From NCBI GenBank assembly GCA_945988865.1, contig CAMFTQ010000013.1:1-10221 (forward strand): a DNA stretch of 10,221 nt. Direction: 5' to 3'. Position 1 is the first letter of the stretch. Each line of letters opens with the position of its first letter. Source of the DNA: an uncultured Anaeromassilibacillus sp. (lineage in GTDB: Bacteria; Bacillota; Clostridia; Oscillospirales; Acutalibacteraceae). The notes under the pieces are model-generated. The model worked only from the letters and a program-made list of their open reading frames with translations, was not told where the DNA came from and made no database searches. Shown here piece after piece: positions 1 through 6,314 of this stretch. The position numbers were made by a program, and so were the translations under genes.

Positions 1-245
1 GCGTTGCATATATGACCGCATCTGCCCACGTTGTTAGGGTGCAGAATATAAAGTCCTATAACGGTATTGCTTTCTGTATCTATCGCAACGGCTGTGTATG
101 TCTGGCTGTTAAAAAAATCAAGTCCTGTTCTTTCGTCAAGCTCCTCTGTCTGCGGAAATGCGTTACCGTCATTTACAATGTCGTTCCATATCTGCACAGC
201 CTGACTTATATCATTTTTCTCAAATTGTCTTACATATATATTCAT
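1..245 (-). CDS. GNAT-family N-acetyltransferase, N-terminal part (cut by left edge)
   Basis: Reading the minus strand from an ATG at 243-245 gives an open frame of 81 codons that runs off the left edge without a stop. The protein begins MNIYVRQFEKNDISQAVQIW, the usual first strand and helix of a GNAT acetyltransferase. A beta strand (TAVAIDTESNTVIGLYIL) follows, then HPNNVGRCGHICNA. That last segment is typical of a GNAT subgroup just before the acetyl-CoA-binding loop, which lies outside the window. The family moves an acetyl group from acetyl-CoA to an amine; the substrate cannot be told. A GAGGT ribosome site lies at 253-257, seven bases from the ATG. It directly abuts the T-run of a terminator, so expression probably depends on read-through from the small gene upstream or on an unseen promoter. 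The overlapping plus-strand frames show no recognisable protein. Confidence 0.85.
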   Translation of the reverse strand, partial: MNIYVRQFEKNDISQAVQIWNDIVNDGNAFPQTEELDERTGLDFFNSQTYTAVAIDTESNTVIGLYILHPNNVGRCGHICN

Positions 246-257
246 TTTATTTACCTC

Positions 258-289
258 AAAAAAAGAAGCTGCGTCATAAGCGCAGCTTC
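258..289 (-). terminator. Intrinsic terminator after the 50-residue membrane protein gene
   Basis: On the minus strand GAAGCTGCG pairs perfectly with CGCAGCTTC (arms 281-289 and 265-273) around a 7-base loop, followed by seven T residues (258-264). It is one-directional: the plus-strand side is not followed by a T-run. It lies 31 bases past the stop codon of the small gene and ends exactly where the next gene's ribosome site begins, so it could also act as an attenuator. Confidence 0.85.
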
Positions 290-320
290 TGCCGTATCAG
301 TGAAAAATTTAAACTAATGC

Positions 321-473
321 TTATTGAATTGAATCCTCTAAATATGCTTCAAGCTCTTCATCGTCCCTGCGTTTTTTCTCTTTTAGTACAAAAAACGAGG
401 TCAAAGCGGCTGTCAGTGCGGCAACGCCTGCGATAATAGAAACAATCCAGACCCATGTATGATTTTTACGCAT
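321..473 (-). CDS. Small single-span membrane protein, 50 residues, function unknown
   Basis: An ATG at 471-473 opens a 50-codon frame ending in TAA at 321-323. The protein starts MRKNHTWVWIVSIIAGVAAL. It has a short basic N-terminus, one hydrophobic span at about residues 8-30, a basic stretch KEKKRR (31-36) and an acidic tail DDEELEAYLEDSIQ. By the positive-inside rule the charged tail probably lies in the cytoplasm. An excellent ribosome site, AGGAGG at 482-487 with 8-base spacing, a consensus-like promoter (564-591) and a terminator (258-289) together make it a complete transcription unit. No enzymatic motif is visible. Small proteins of this shape often act as membrane anchors or partners, but no role can be assigned. 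It is short enough to be missed by length-filtered gene calling. Confidence 0.85.
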   Translation of the reverse strand: MRKNHTWVWIVSIIAGVAALTAALTSFFVLKEKKRRDDEELEAYLEDSIQ

Positions 474-563
474 AAATAATTCCTCCTGTTTACAAAAGCA
501 TATAAAAAATTCTGATTCCTCTGACGTTCAGTAGTATTTACTGCATATACCTTTCACATTTAT

Positions 564-591
564 ATAATATCATTTTTTGTTAAAATGTCAA
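564..591 (-). promoter_or_regulatory. Sigma-A-type promoter for the small membrane protein gene
   Basis: On the minus strand a perfect TTGACA (-35, at 586-591) is followed after 16 bases by TATTAT (-10, at 564-569, five of six matches). Shifted -10 readings (ATTATA or TTATAT, one or two bases further on) are also possible. Transcription would begin near 557, leaving a leader of about 84 bases. The leader contains a small CAGTA/TACTG inverted repeat (529-543). Confidence 0.75.
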
Positions 592-660
592 CAAAAATTA
601 AGAATTTTTACAAATTAGTTGTCAGTTTTATCACTGTTTAGCTATACGGCTTCTGAAGTC

Positions 661-689
661 TTGTTTAAAATCAATTTGTATGCTATAAT
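661..689 (+). promoter_or_regulatory. Extended -10 sigma-A-type promoter for the four-cysteine redox gene
   Basis: TTGTTT (661-666) and a perfect TATAAT (684-689) are 17 bases apart, and TGC directly before the -10 gives the extended TGn motif. Transcription should begin near 696, giving a leader of about 25 bases that carries AAGGTG before the ATG at 721. Confidence 0.85.
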
Positions 690-720
690 TTTGTAAAAGA
701 TTTTTGAAAAAGGTGATAAT

Positions 721-1164
721 ATGTCAGATAAAGCGCAGCTTGCCAAAAAGCTATTTTTAGACGGATATAATTGTTCTCAGGCTGTTTTCGGCGCATATGC
801 AGAGGATTTCGGCATTGACTTTAGTACCGCTATGAAAATAAGCTCCGGCTTTGGCGGTGGCTTTGGCAGAATGAGAGAGGTGTGCGGTGCGGTAAGCGGT
901 ATGACTATGGTTTTAGGTCTTAAATACGGCTATGACGACCCAAAGGCAAACGAGCTTAAAGCACAGCTTTACAAAAAGGTTCAGCAGTACGCAGAAAAAT
1001 ATAAGGAAGAAAACGGCTCTATCGTATGTCGGGAGCTGTTAGGACTTTCAAAGGCTGAAAAAAGCAGTCCCATACCATCAGAGCGTACCGAACAGTATTA
1101 TAAAAAGCGTCCCTGTTCAGAGCTTGTGGAGTTTGCGGCAGGACTTATTGAGGATTTAGTTTAA
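721..1164 (+). CDS. C_GCAxxG_C_C family putative redox-active protein
   Basis: This 147-residue protein has the family's four spaced cysteines: C18 in NCSQAV, C55 in the CGAVSG signature, C103 in VCREL and C132 in PCSEL. A glycine-rich stretch, SSGFGGGFGRM (41-51), leads into the signature. The length matches the roughly 140 residues of TIGR01909/PF09719, so the gene looks complete. There is no signal peptide or membrane span, so it is probably cytoplasmic. The family name reflects predicted thiol or metal-centre redox activity; no reaction is established. The start is supported by AAGGTG five bases upstream (about 710-715) and by the promoter at 661-689. It is transcribed alone and faces the ABC operon across a shared terminator, so context gives no functional clue. 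Confidence 0.9.
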   Translation: MSDKAQLAKKLFLDGYNCSQAVFGAYAEDFGIDFSTAMKISSGFGGGFGRMREVCGAVSGMTMVLGLKYGYDDPKANELKAQLYKKVQQYAEKYKEENGSIVCRELLGLSKAEKSSPIPSERTEQYYKKRPCSELVEFAAGLIEDLV

Positions 1165-1181
1165 TGAATAATGAATAATAG
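1162..1181. repeat. Short AATGAAT/AATAATG tandem-like repeat after the stop codon
   Basis: Directly after the stop codon the sequence runs AATGAATAATGAATAATAG, about two and a half copies of a 7-base unit. It may be simple slippage-prone DNA. No function is visible. Confidence 0.4.
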
Positions 1182-1211
1182 CGGCGGCTTTTGCAAAATA
1201 AAAAGCAATAA

Positions 1212-1252
1212 AAAGGCTGTATCAGAAAAGCAAAATTTCTGATACAGCCTTT
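1212..1252. terminator. Bidirectional intrinsic terminator between convergent genes
   Basis: A perfect 17-bp stem (AAAGGCTGTATCAGAAA at 1212-1228, its complement at 1236-1252) encloses a 7-base loop, AGCAAAA. The plus side runs into TGTTTTATT. The minus side reads TTTTTATTGCTTTT. It should stop both the redox gene from the left and the ABC operon from the right, whose last stop codon ends at 1259. Confidence 0.9.
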
Positions 1253-1258
1253 GTTTTA

Positions 1259-2827
1259 TTATCCTGTGATTTTTTCGTCCTTTGCTACCTTTGCAGGGTA
1301 GGTCTTGATTTTATCTACAGTCGCCTTTGATACGTGGCCGACTGATTTGCCGTTTAATACAGCCAAGTACTCGTCAACCTTGCCGTCGTTATAAATTGTA
1401 ACAACGTCGTTTGCTCTGTCTGTTGAGTAGCCGTATTCAAAGCTCATTACAACAGGTCCGCTCGGTGTGGCTGTTACAACGTCATTTCTTGTAAGCTCCG
1501 TAAGCTTCTGACACATTACCTCAAAGTTAGAAAGCGTCAGGTTTTTACTGCCGTAGAAAGCTTTTTTGATAGTTTCGCTTGTTTCGTTGCCGTCATCATC
1601 CGTTGTCTTTTTTGTTTCTGTCTTGACTGTGAAGCTGTAGCTGTTTGCACCGTCATTTACTTTAAGAGATGTAATAACATCTGACTTTGGATAAATAACA
1701 TATTCGCTCATTAAAGCGTCATAGCTTGTTACCGCCCACGCAACCTTGTCTGATTTTATCTTGTAAATCAGCTTGCCTCCACCTGTCATAAGGCAAACCA
1801 TACCATCTGAATCAGGCTTTGAAGCCATAAGATTTACCGTTGTGTCGGGATACTCTGCCTTGATTTTTGCGTAAGGTGTTTTTAAGCCGTACTGCTCAAG
1901 CTGAGCGTCTGTCGGATTTACGCAGACAACCTCCTCGGCGTACAGACCTCTTATTCCGCCTGTAATTTTACTGCCCTCTGTGACATTTACAAACACGTTT
2001 TCGGGCGCTGTCAGCTTATAGTAAGCAGAAACAGTGTCGCTGTTGTTCTGTTCCATTACGATCTCTTTCGGGAAATTGCTGCCGCTTATTGTGATTTTTG
2101 AAAATCTTGCGTTGTTCTCGTTATTGGGAGCTTTGTTGATGTTGGGGTCGAAAAATTCCAGCAGATTTACAAGATAGCCGTCAACCTCGCCCTCGTCAAC
2201 AAGATATACGGTGTCGTTTGAGCCGAAGGCTACATATACTCCCTTTTCTGACGGAGCAACACTGCCTACCTTTACAACAGCCTTTGAGCCGTCTGTGTAC
2301 TGAATTGTGGCTGTAGCTCTTGGCTTGTCAAGTCCGTAATCGGAAAGGTTTTCGCCCTTTACGTTTGCAACCTTTGTAAATTCGAGCGTTGCGGCGTCAT
2401 TTGCCACCATATCGGGTATTCCCGTTGCAAGGGTGAAATCCTCAAAGCCTACAAGCGTGTAAACGGTAGTGTCTGTTTTTGTTTCTTCTTCGCCATCCTC
2501 GTTCGTTTCGGTTATGGTAGGCGTGTATGATGTAACGGTAAAGCTTCCGTACTCGTTTTCAACGTCAACCTGCTTGATTTTCATAGGCGTTGAGTCGATA
2601 AGCGTACCGTAGCTGTTGTTTTCAAGCTCGCCCTGAGGAGTTGTTTCAACTACCGCCTCAAGCATTCCCTCGTCACTTGTGGCTACAGAAATATTTGTAC
2701 CCGGGTCAATATTATCCATCGGATTTTCTTTATTTTCCTTAGGTAAAAACAGAAGCAGAAGCAGAGCCGCAACTGCGATTATAAGCGCACCGCCTATAAT
2801 TAAAATCAGCTTTAAATTCTTTTTCAT
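1259..2827 (-). CDS. DUF4340 domain protein, membrane-anchored, last gene of the ABC operon
   Basis: The protein has 522 residues. A hydrophobic anchor fills about residues 5-29, with KK before it and no lipobox cysteine, so the rest should face the outside. Two DUF4340-like units are visible: one around LSDYGLDKPRATATIQY (161-177, continuing to VYLV near 210) and one around LEQYGLKTPYAKIKAEY (310-326, continuing to about 363). The pattern is YGL-x2-P-x-A followed by beta strands. Acidic, threonine-rich loops sit at 108-121 and 405-420. The family accompanies GldG-type ABC systems; its biochemical role is unknown. The ATG at 2827 is chosen because AAGGAGG (2836-2842) lies 8 bases upstream; a TTG at 2851 precedes that site and is rejected. 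Its ATG overlaps the stop codon of the GldG-like gene by one base (TAATG), implying coupled translation. Confidence 0.88.
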   Translation of the reverse strand: MKKNLKLILIIGGALIIAVAALLLLLFLPKENKENPMDNIDPGTNISVATSDEGMLEAVVETTPQGELENNSYGTLIDSTPMKIKQVDVENEYGSFTVTSYTPTITETNEDGEEETKTDTTVYTLVGFEDFTLATGIPDMVANDAATLEFTKVANVKGENLSDYGLDKPRATATIQYTDGSKAVVKVGSVAPSEKGVYVAFGSNDTVYLVDEGEVDGYLVNLLEFFDPNINKAPNNENNARFSKITISGSNFPKEIVMEQNNSDTVSAYYKLTAPENVFVNVTEGSKITGGIRGLYAEEVVCVNPTDAQLEQYGLKTPYAKIKAEYPDTTVNLMASKPDSDGMVCLMTGGGKLIYKIKSDKVAWAVTSYDALMSEYVIYPKSDVITSLKVNDGANSYSFTVKTETKKTTDDDGNETSETIKKAFYGSKNLTLSNFEVMCQKLTELTRNDVVTATPSGPVVMSFEYGYSTDRANDVVTIYNDGKVDEYLAVLNGKSVGHVSKATVDKIKTYPAKVAKDEKITG

Positions 2828-4410
2828 TACTTGTTCCTCCTTACAAGCCAAACGCTTAGACCGGCAATCAAAATGCCTAACGGCAGAATAAATCTGAGGA
2901 AGATTGAAATTATTACAACAAACGGGTCGTTAACGCTTGTCAGACCAAGCTCTTTGTTTTCAACTGCTTTTCCCTCGATTGTAATGCCTAAGTCGTCACG
3001 ATCTGCAAGAGTATTGAAAAGGTTTATTGTGTATGTTGAGTTGTTAAAGCTCGTTGTTGCAAATATGCTGTCGCTTACCATAAAGTCAGAGCCGAATACT
3101 ACTATATGAGATGATGTTGTTTCGGATGACGTTTTTGCAACGGCGGCAATGTTTAGCACTTCGTTTTTAAGTCCGTCCTCAGGGTTAAAGTCCTCGCCTG
3201 CGCCAAACGGCATAATGCCTGCCTGTTCTGATGTTGTCAAAAGTGATGCTGCCTTGTCGGTATCTGTGATTGTAATTGCACGTGGGAAGGCTGTTACTAC
3301 AGGTACAGTCGGATTTTTAAGTCCGTTTATATAGTTTTCTGTGTAATCTGTGATAAAGTAGAAATATCCGCTTTGCAGAACTCTTGTATAGTCTGTTTCA
3401 TATACAATACCGTCGCTTAGCTTCATTCCCCAGTTTTCAAGAAGGCTATCAAGGTTTGGTGTTTCTACCTGATCTGATGAAGGAATATAAAGAAGCGACT
3501 TGCCGTAGTTGCCGTTATTGCCCAGAAAGCTCTCGATTTTCTTTACAGACTCCTTTGTAAGGTCAACTGTCGGTGCAAAAAGAACAGCTATTTTTGCTTC
3601 GCTGTCGATTTCCTGAGTTACTATTGATGTTTTTGTAACCTCGTATGCGTTGTTTTCGAGCAGCTTTACAAGTGCGCTGTAATAGTCCTCGTTTTCGCCT
3701 ACTCCTGTGATAAGAGAAACCTTAACCTTATCTGTGCTTGTGACGTTTAGAATTGCTGTTGTTACAGCCTGCTCTACATCAGAGCCTGACATATACTGCG
3801 AGGATGTGTAGCTGTCTGTTTCTACCTTGAACAGATCGGTTGCCTGAAGCACCTTGTACTGCGACTGCTCCTTCTTTGTACCGCTTTTTCCGTTTTCTAT
3901 AATTACAAGATTAGACGAAGCATTTTTATCTATTCCGCTGTAATTGTCAAGATATGTGGGATTTGCCGCCGGATCTACGTACTTCAGCTCAATTTTGTCA
4001 GAGTACTGTGCAAACTGCTTAAAGAGCTTGTATGCCTGTAAATAATACGGATTGCCCGAATTAGCAAGCGTGTTTTCCTCTGCAAGAACAGTGATTGTTA
4101 CGTCTGTGTCGATACCCTTAATATAGTCTATTGTTTCCTGCTGTATTTCAAACACCTTGTTTGACGTAAGGTCTGCCGACAAAGCAGGGAACCTGTCAAC
4201 AAGCAGATTTGTAACAATGTTAAGAACTACTACAACAGCGATAAACAAAACTGTCATAAGAATTGACAGCCAGCCTCGCTTAGCCGCCCTTGATGTGAAA
4301 AACCTTTTGAGCGACAGCTTTTTTCTGTTTTTCTCTTTTTTCTGCTTTTCTGTTTTATTTTCTGTATTTTCGGTATTTTCCGAAATTATATCCTTATTAT
4401 CTAAGCTCAT
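2827..4410 (-). CDS. GldG-like ABC transporter auxiliary protein
   Basis: The protein has 527 residues. It opens with a highly charged, Glu/Asn/Lys-rich cytoplasmic tail (1-45), then one span (about 48-70), then a large domain outside the membrane beginning DLTSNKVFEI (80-89), and ends with a second span (about 500-522) and VRRNK. The phrase 'D-L-T-x-N-K-x-F-x-I' after the first span, followed by a TITVLAEE strand, is characteristic of the GldG/ABC_transp_aux (PF09822) family. The topology anchors a soluble domain by both ends beside the permease. In gliding Bacteroidetes GldG belongs to an ABC complex needed for motility; in Firmicutes the role is unknown, and motility is not implied here. 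GGGAGGT lies upstream of the ATG, 14 bases after the permease stop. The last codons (AGG AGG) also supply the ribosome site for the next gene. Confidence 0.88.
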   Translation of the reverse strand: MSLDNKDIISENTENTENKTEKQKKEKNRKKLSLKRFFTSRAAKRGWLSILMTVLFIAVVVVLNIVTNLLVDRFPALSADLTSNKVFEIQQETIDYIKGIDTDVTITVLAEENTLANSGNPYYLQAYKLFKQFAQYSDKIELKYVDPAANPTYLDNYSGIDKNASSNLVIIENGKSGTKKEQSQYKVLQATDLFKVETDSYTSSQYMSGSDVEQAVTTAILNVTSTDKVKVSLITGVGENEDYYSALVKLLENNAYEVTKTSIVTQEIDSEAKIAVLFAPTVDLTKESVKKIESFLGNNGNYGKSLLYIPSSDQVETPNLDSLLENWGMKLSDGIVYETDYTRVLQSGYFYFITDYTENYINGLKNPTVPVVTAFPRAITITDTDKAASLLTTSEQAGIMPFGAGEDFNPEDGLKNEVLNIAAVAKTSSETTSSHIVVFGSDFMVSDSIFATTSFNNSTYTINLFNTLADRDDLGITIEGKAVENKELGLTSVNDPFVVIISIFLRFILPLGILIAGLSVWLVRRNK

Positions 4411-4424
4411 TTTAATTACCTCCC

Positions 4425-5129
4425 TTAGCTCCAGCGTTTCTTTTCAAAAACTCTGACTGTAAGGAATAAGAATATTCCTACAACGCTTGCAAAAAATACA
4501 ATGTCGGCAAGATTGAAAATGCCGTTGGTAAAGTTAGTGTAATGCGGTAAAAACGATATTGAAGAAATAATTGTTTTAATAAAATCAACTGTAACAAGTG
4601 ATGCAAGCGAATCAAGCATATAGATTACAAGACCTGCCGCAACGCCGACAACCGCCGATATAACCTGACTTTCTGTCAGAGAAGAAATAAAGATGTCAAT
4701 AGCGATAAGCGCCCCACCTAAAAGCAATACTCCGACAAAGTTGCCAAGCACAACAGACCACTGCGGTGTAGTGAAAAAGCATATTACAAGCGCAAATACA
4801 AGGAAAATTGCAATACAGATGCAGTACATTACAAATGCGCCTAAGAATTTACCCATTACTATCTGAAAAATGCTCGCAGGTGACGTAAGCAACGCCTGCT
4901 CTGTTTTCTGCTTGCGTTCTTCGCTGAAGGATTTCATCGTAATAATCGGTACAACAAACAGAATTACCAAAAACATATTGCCGAAAACATTAGTAAGGCT
5001 TGCGCTGTTTGAATACAGGCAGTAAAGATAAAAGAACAGTCCTGCAAAGGCATAGAACACAGCCAGAACTATGTAGCCGATTGCCGAATGAAAGAAGGAG
5101 CCTAACTCCCTTTTTAATATAGCTGTCAT
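4425..5129 (-). CDS. ABC-2 type permease (GldF-like)
   Basis: The protein has 234 residues and about six membrane spans, near residues 16-39, 50-65, 96-119, 126-148, 156-174 and 206-227. The loop after span 2 holds KSFSEERKQKTEQALLTSPA (66-85), the conserved ABC-2 coupling region (EER-x-x-x-T-E-x-x-L-L-T-S-P). The short length and absence of an ATPase domain fit a half-transporter that would dimerise and bind the ATPase made from the gene upstream. Its ATG overlaps the ATPase stop codon as TAATG, with GGGAGG embedded in the last ATPase codons, so the two are probably translated in step. The substrate is unknown. Confidence 0.9.
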   Translation of the reverse strand: MTAILKRELGSFFHSAIGYIVLAVFYAFAGLFFYLYCLYSNSASLTNVFGNMFLVILFVVPIITMKSFSEERKQKTEQALLTSPASIFQIVMGKFLGAFVMYCICIAIFLVFALVICFFTTPQWSVVLGNFVGVLLLGGALIAIDIFISSLTESQVISAVVGVAAGLVIYMLDSLASLVTVDFIKTIISSISFLPHYTNFTNGIFNLADIVFFASVVGIFLFLTVRVFEKKRWS

Positions 5130-6088
5130 TATTTTTTACCTCCCATCAGGGCTGAAGTATCGCCCGTTGTAAGCATAAGGAATGCTTCCTCAAGCGTTTT
5201 TTGTGAATTTTTCATTCCGAGGATCGGACAGCTTGCACCCGCAAGCGCAAAGAACAGGTCCTTTCTGACATCAGCACCGAAATCATATTCAACAAGATAT
5301 TCGGCAGAGTTTGCGCCTGTGTCACGGCTTTTCTTTACGTTAATAACACCGTCTACTGCTTTTATTGCGTTTATGATGTCTGACTGTGAGCCTTGCACCT
5401 CAACGAGCAGCTTTCTCTCGCCCTCGATAGCCGCCGAAAGCTCATCTGTTTTAGCGTCAGCTACGAGCTTGCCGTTTGCTATTACAACAATTCTGTCGCA
5501 CGTTGCAGAGATTTCCGACAGCACGTGTGATGACAGGATGACGGTGTGCTTTTTGCCAAGGCTTTTTATAAGATTTCTTATTTCTATAATCTGCTTCGGG
5601 TCAAGGCCTACTGTCGGCTCGTCAAGAATAAGCACGGGAGGATTGCCGATAAGTGCCTGAGCAAAGCCTACACGCTGTTTGTAACCCTTTGACAAATTCT
5701 TGATAAGTCGCTGTGCTACGTGGTCGATTTTGACCTGCTTCATTACATCTAAAATGTGTTCTTTTTTAGGCAGACGCACCTTTTTAAGCTCAAAAACAAA
5801 TTCAAGATACTTTTCTACCGTCATATCAACATAAAGAGGCGGTATTTCGGGCAGATAGCCGATTTGTGACTTTGCGCCTTTGGGGTCGTCAAGAATATCC
5901 TTTCCGCCTATTGTTACCGTACCGCTTGTAGAGCTTAAGTACCCTGTAATAATATTCATAGTAGTTGATTTGCCGGCGCCGTTTGGCCCTAAAAAGCCCA
6001 GAACCTCGCCTGCTTCGACAGAAAAGCTGATGTTGTCGATAGCTTTGATGTCGCCGTAGCATTTAGTAAGGTTTTTAACCTCAACCAT
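5129..6088 (-). CDS. ABC transporter ATP-binding protein (GldA-like), first gene of the operon
   Basis: The protein has 319 residues counted from the ATG at 6088. Visible motifs: Walker A GPNGAGKST (34-42), a Q-loop-equivalent region YLPEIPPLY (78-86) with Glu in place of Gln, the signature LSKGYKQ (132-138) in place of LSGGQ, Walker B VLILDEP (152-158) and the switch His in SSH (188). An extra C-terminal domain of about 110 residues is typical of CcmA/GldA-type ATPases. The enzyme would hydrolyse ATP on the cytoplasmic face to drive the permease encoded next. The start is set by AAGGAG at 6097-6102, 8 bases from the ATG. A GTG at 6097 shares its first base with that site and cannot be used. 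Expression probably comes from the promoter at 6148-6176. Confidence 0.93.
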   Translation of the reverse strand: MVEVKNLTKCYGDIKAIDNISFSVEAGEVLGFLGPNGAGKSTTMNIITGYLSSTSGTVTIGGKDILDDPKGAKSQIGYLPEIPPLYVDMTVEKYLEFVFELKKVRLPKKEHILDVMKQVKIDHVAQRLIKNLSKGYKQRVGFAQALIGNPPVLILDEPTVGLDPKQIIEIRNLIKSLGKKHTVILSSHVLSEISATCDRIVVIANGKLVADAKTDELSAAIEGERKLLVEVQGSQSDIINAIKAVDGVINVKKSRDTGANSAEYLVEYDFGADVRKDLFFALAGASCPILGMKNSQKTLEEAFLMLTTGDTSALMGGKK

Positions 6089-6100
6089 TATTTTCACTCC

Positions 6101-6132
6101 TTATACTTTTTTGGCGGGAAAGTATAACCGCC
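6101..6132 (-). promoter_or_regulatory. Leader with two mutually exclusive stems next to the ABC-operon ribosome site
   Basis: Stem A pairs TTATACTTT with AAAGTATAA (6101-6109 with 6119-6127), a perfect 9-bp stem with a 9-base loop. Stem B pairs GGCGG with CCGCC (6113-6117 with 6128-6132). B uses the loop of A and encloses one arm of A, so the two cannot form together. The ribosome site AAGGAG (6097-6102) shares two bases with the foot of stem A. This is an arrangement that could tune translation, but no known riboswitch class is recognised. Confidence 0.45.
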
Positions 6133-6147
6133 GAATAAGCCAGTATG

Positions 6148-6176
6148 ATTATACAACAATTTCACAGGAAAAAACA
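6148..6176 (-). promoter_or_regulatory. Probable sigma-A-type promoter of the ABC operon
   Basis: The minus strand carries a perfect TATAAT (6148-6153). The matching -35 at 17 bases is a poor TGTTTT (6171-6176), so the promoter may be weak or need an activator. Transcription would start near 6141, giving a leader of about 50 bases before the ATG at 6088. Confidence 0.6.
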
Positions 6177-6195
6177 TACTTTTGAGAAAATTTTA

Positions 6196-6232
6196 AATAA
6201 TTGTCACAATTATTCATATAATTATCACATTT
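6196..6232. promoter_or_regulatory. 19-bp palindrome plus imperfect copy, candidate operator
   Basis: AATAATTGTCACAATTATT (6196-6214) is a perfect palindrome around a central C. The core ATAATTGTCACAATT (6197-6211) recurs as ATAATTATCACATTT (6218-6232), matching at 13 of 15 positions. The copies are 21 bases apart, about two helical turns. The site lies upstream of both divergent promoters, about 55-73 bases before the inferred ABC-operon start. This suggests binding by a dimeric regulator, but the regulator is not recognised. Confidence 0.45.
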
Positions 6233-6256
6233 CAAAGGTTTTTCTTCCGGCACGGG

Positions 6257-6286
6257 TGAATAAATACCGAAAAAATACACATAACA
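6257..6286 (+). promoter_or_regulatory. Sigma-G-like (forespore) promoter for spoVAE
   Basis: TGAATA (6257-6262) and CATAACA (6280-6286) are separated by 17 bases. This closely matches the forespore sigma-G pattern (TGAATA / CATnnTA, 17-18 bases), with one mismatch in the -10. In Bacillus subtilis the spoVA operon is read by sigma-G, so pattern and gene agree. The predicted start near 6293 leaves a leader of about 22 bases. Confidence 0.65.
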
Positions 6287-6314
6287 TTGTTAAATAAATG
6301 AAAAGGGTGGTAAC

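Noticed and set aside
12..436. Two overlapping plus-strand frames of about 100 residues at the left end
   Set aside because: They lie opposite the GNAT gene and the 50-residue gene, both of which have better start signals and recognisable protein patterns. The plus-strand products are Cys/Tyr-rich and low in family-like features.
585..641. 18-codon plus-strand frame (MSTKIKNFYK...) in the divergent region
   Set aside because: It has no ribosome site and overlaps the -35 of the minus-strand promoter; most likely chance.
2828..2851. Longer start (TTG at 2851) for the DUF4340 gene
   Set aside because: The AAGGAGG site lies inside that extension, 8 bases before the ATG at 2827, and the extension adds no conserved sequence.
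6089..6097. GTG start at 6097 for the ABC ATPase
   Set aside because: The GTG shares its first base with the AAGGAG site. The ATG at 6088 has an 8-base spacing and gives the normal MVEVKNLTK beginning.
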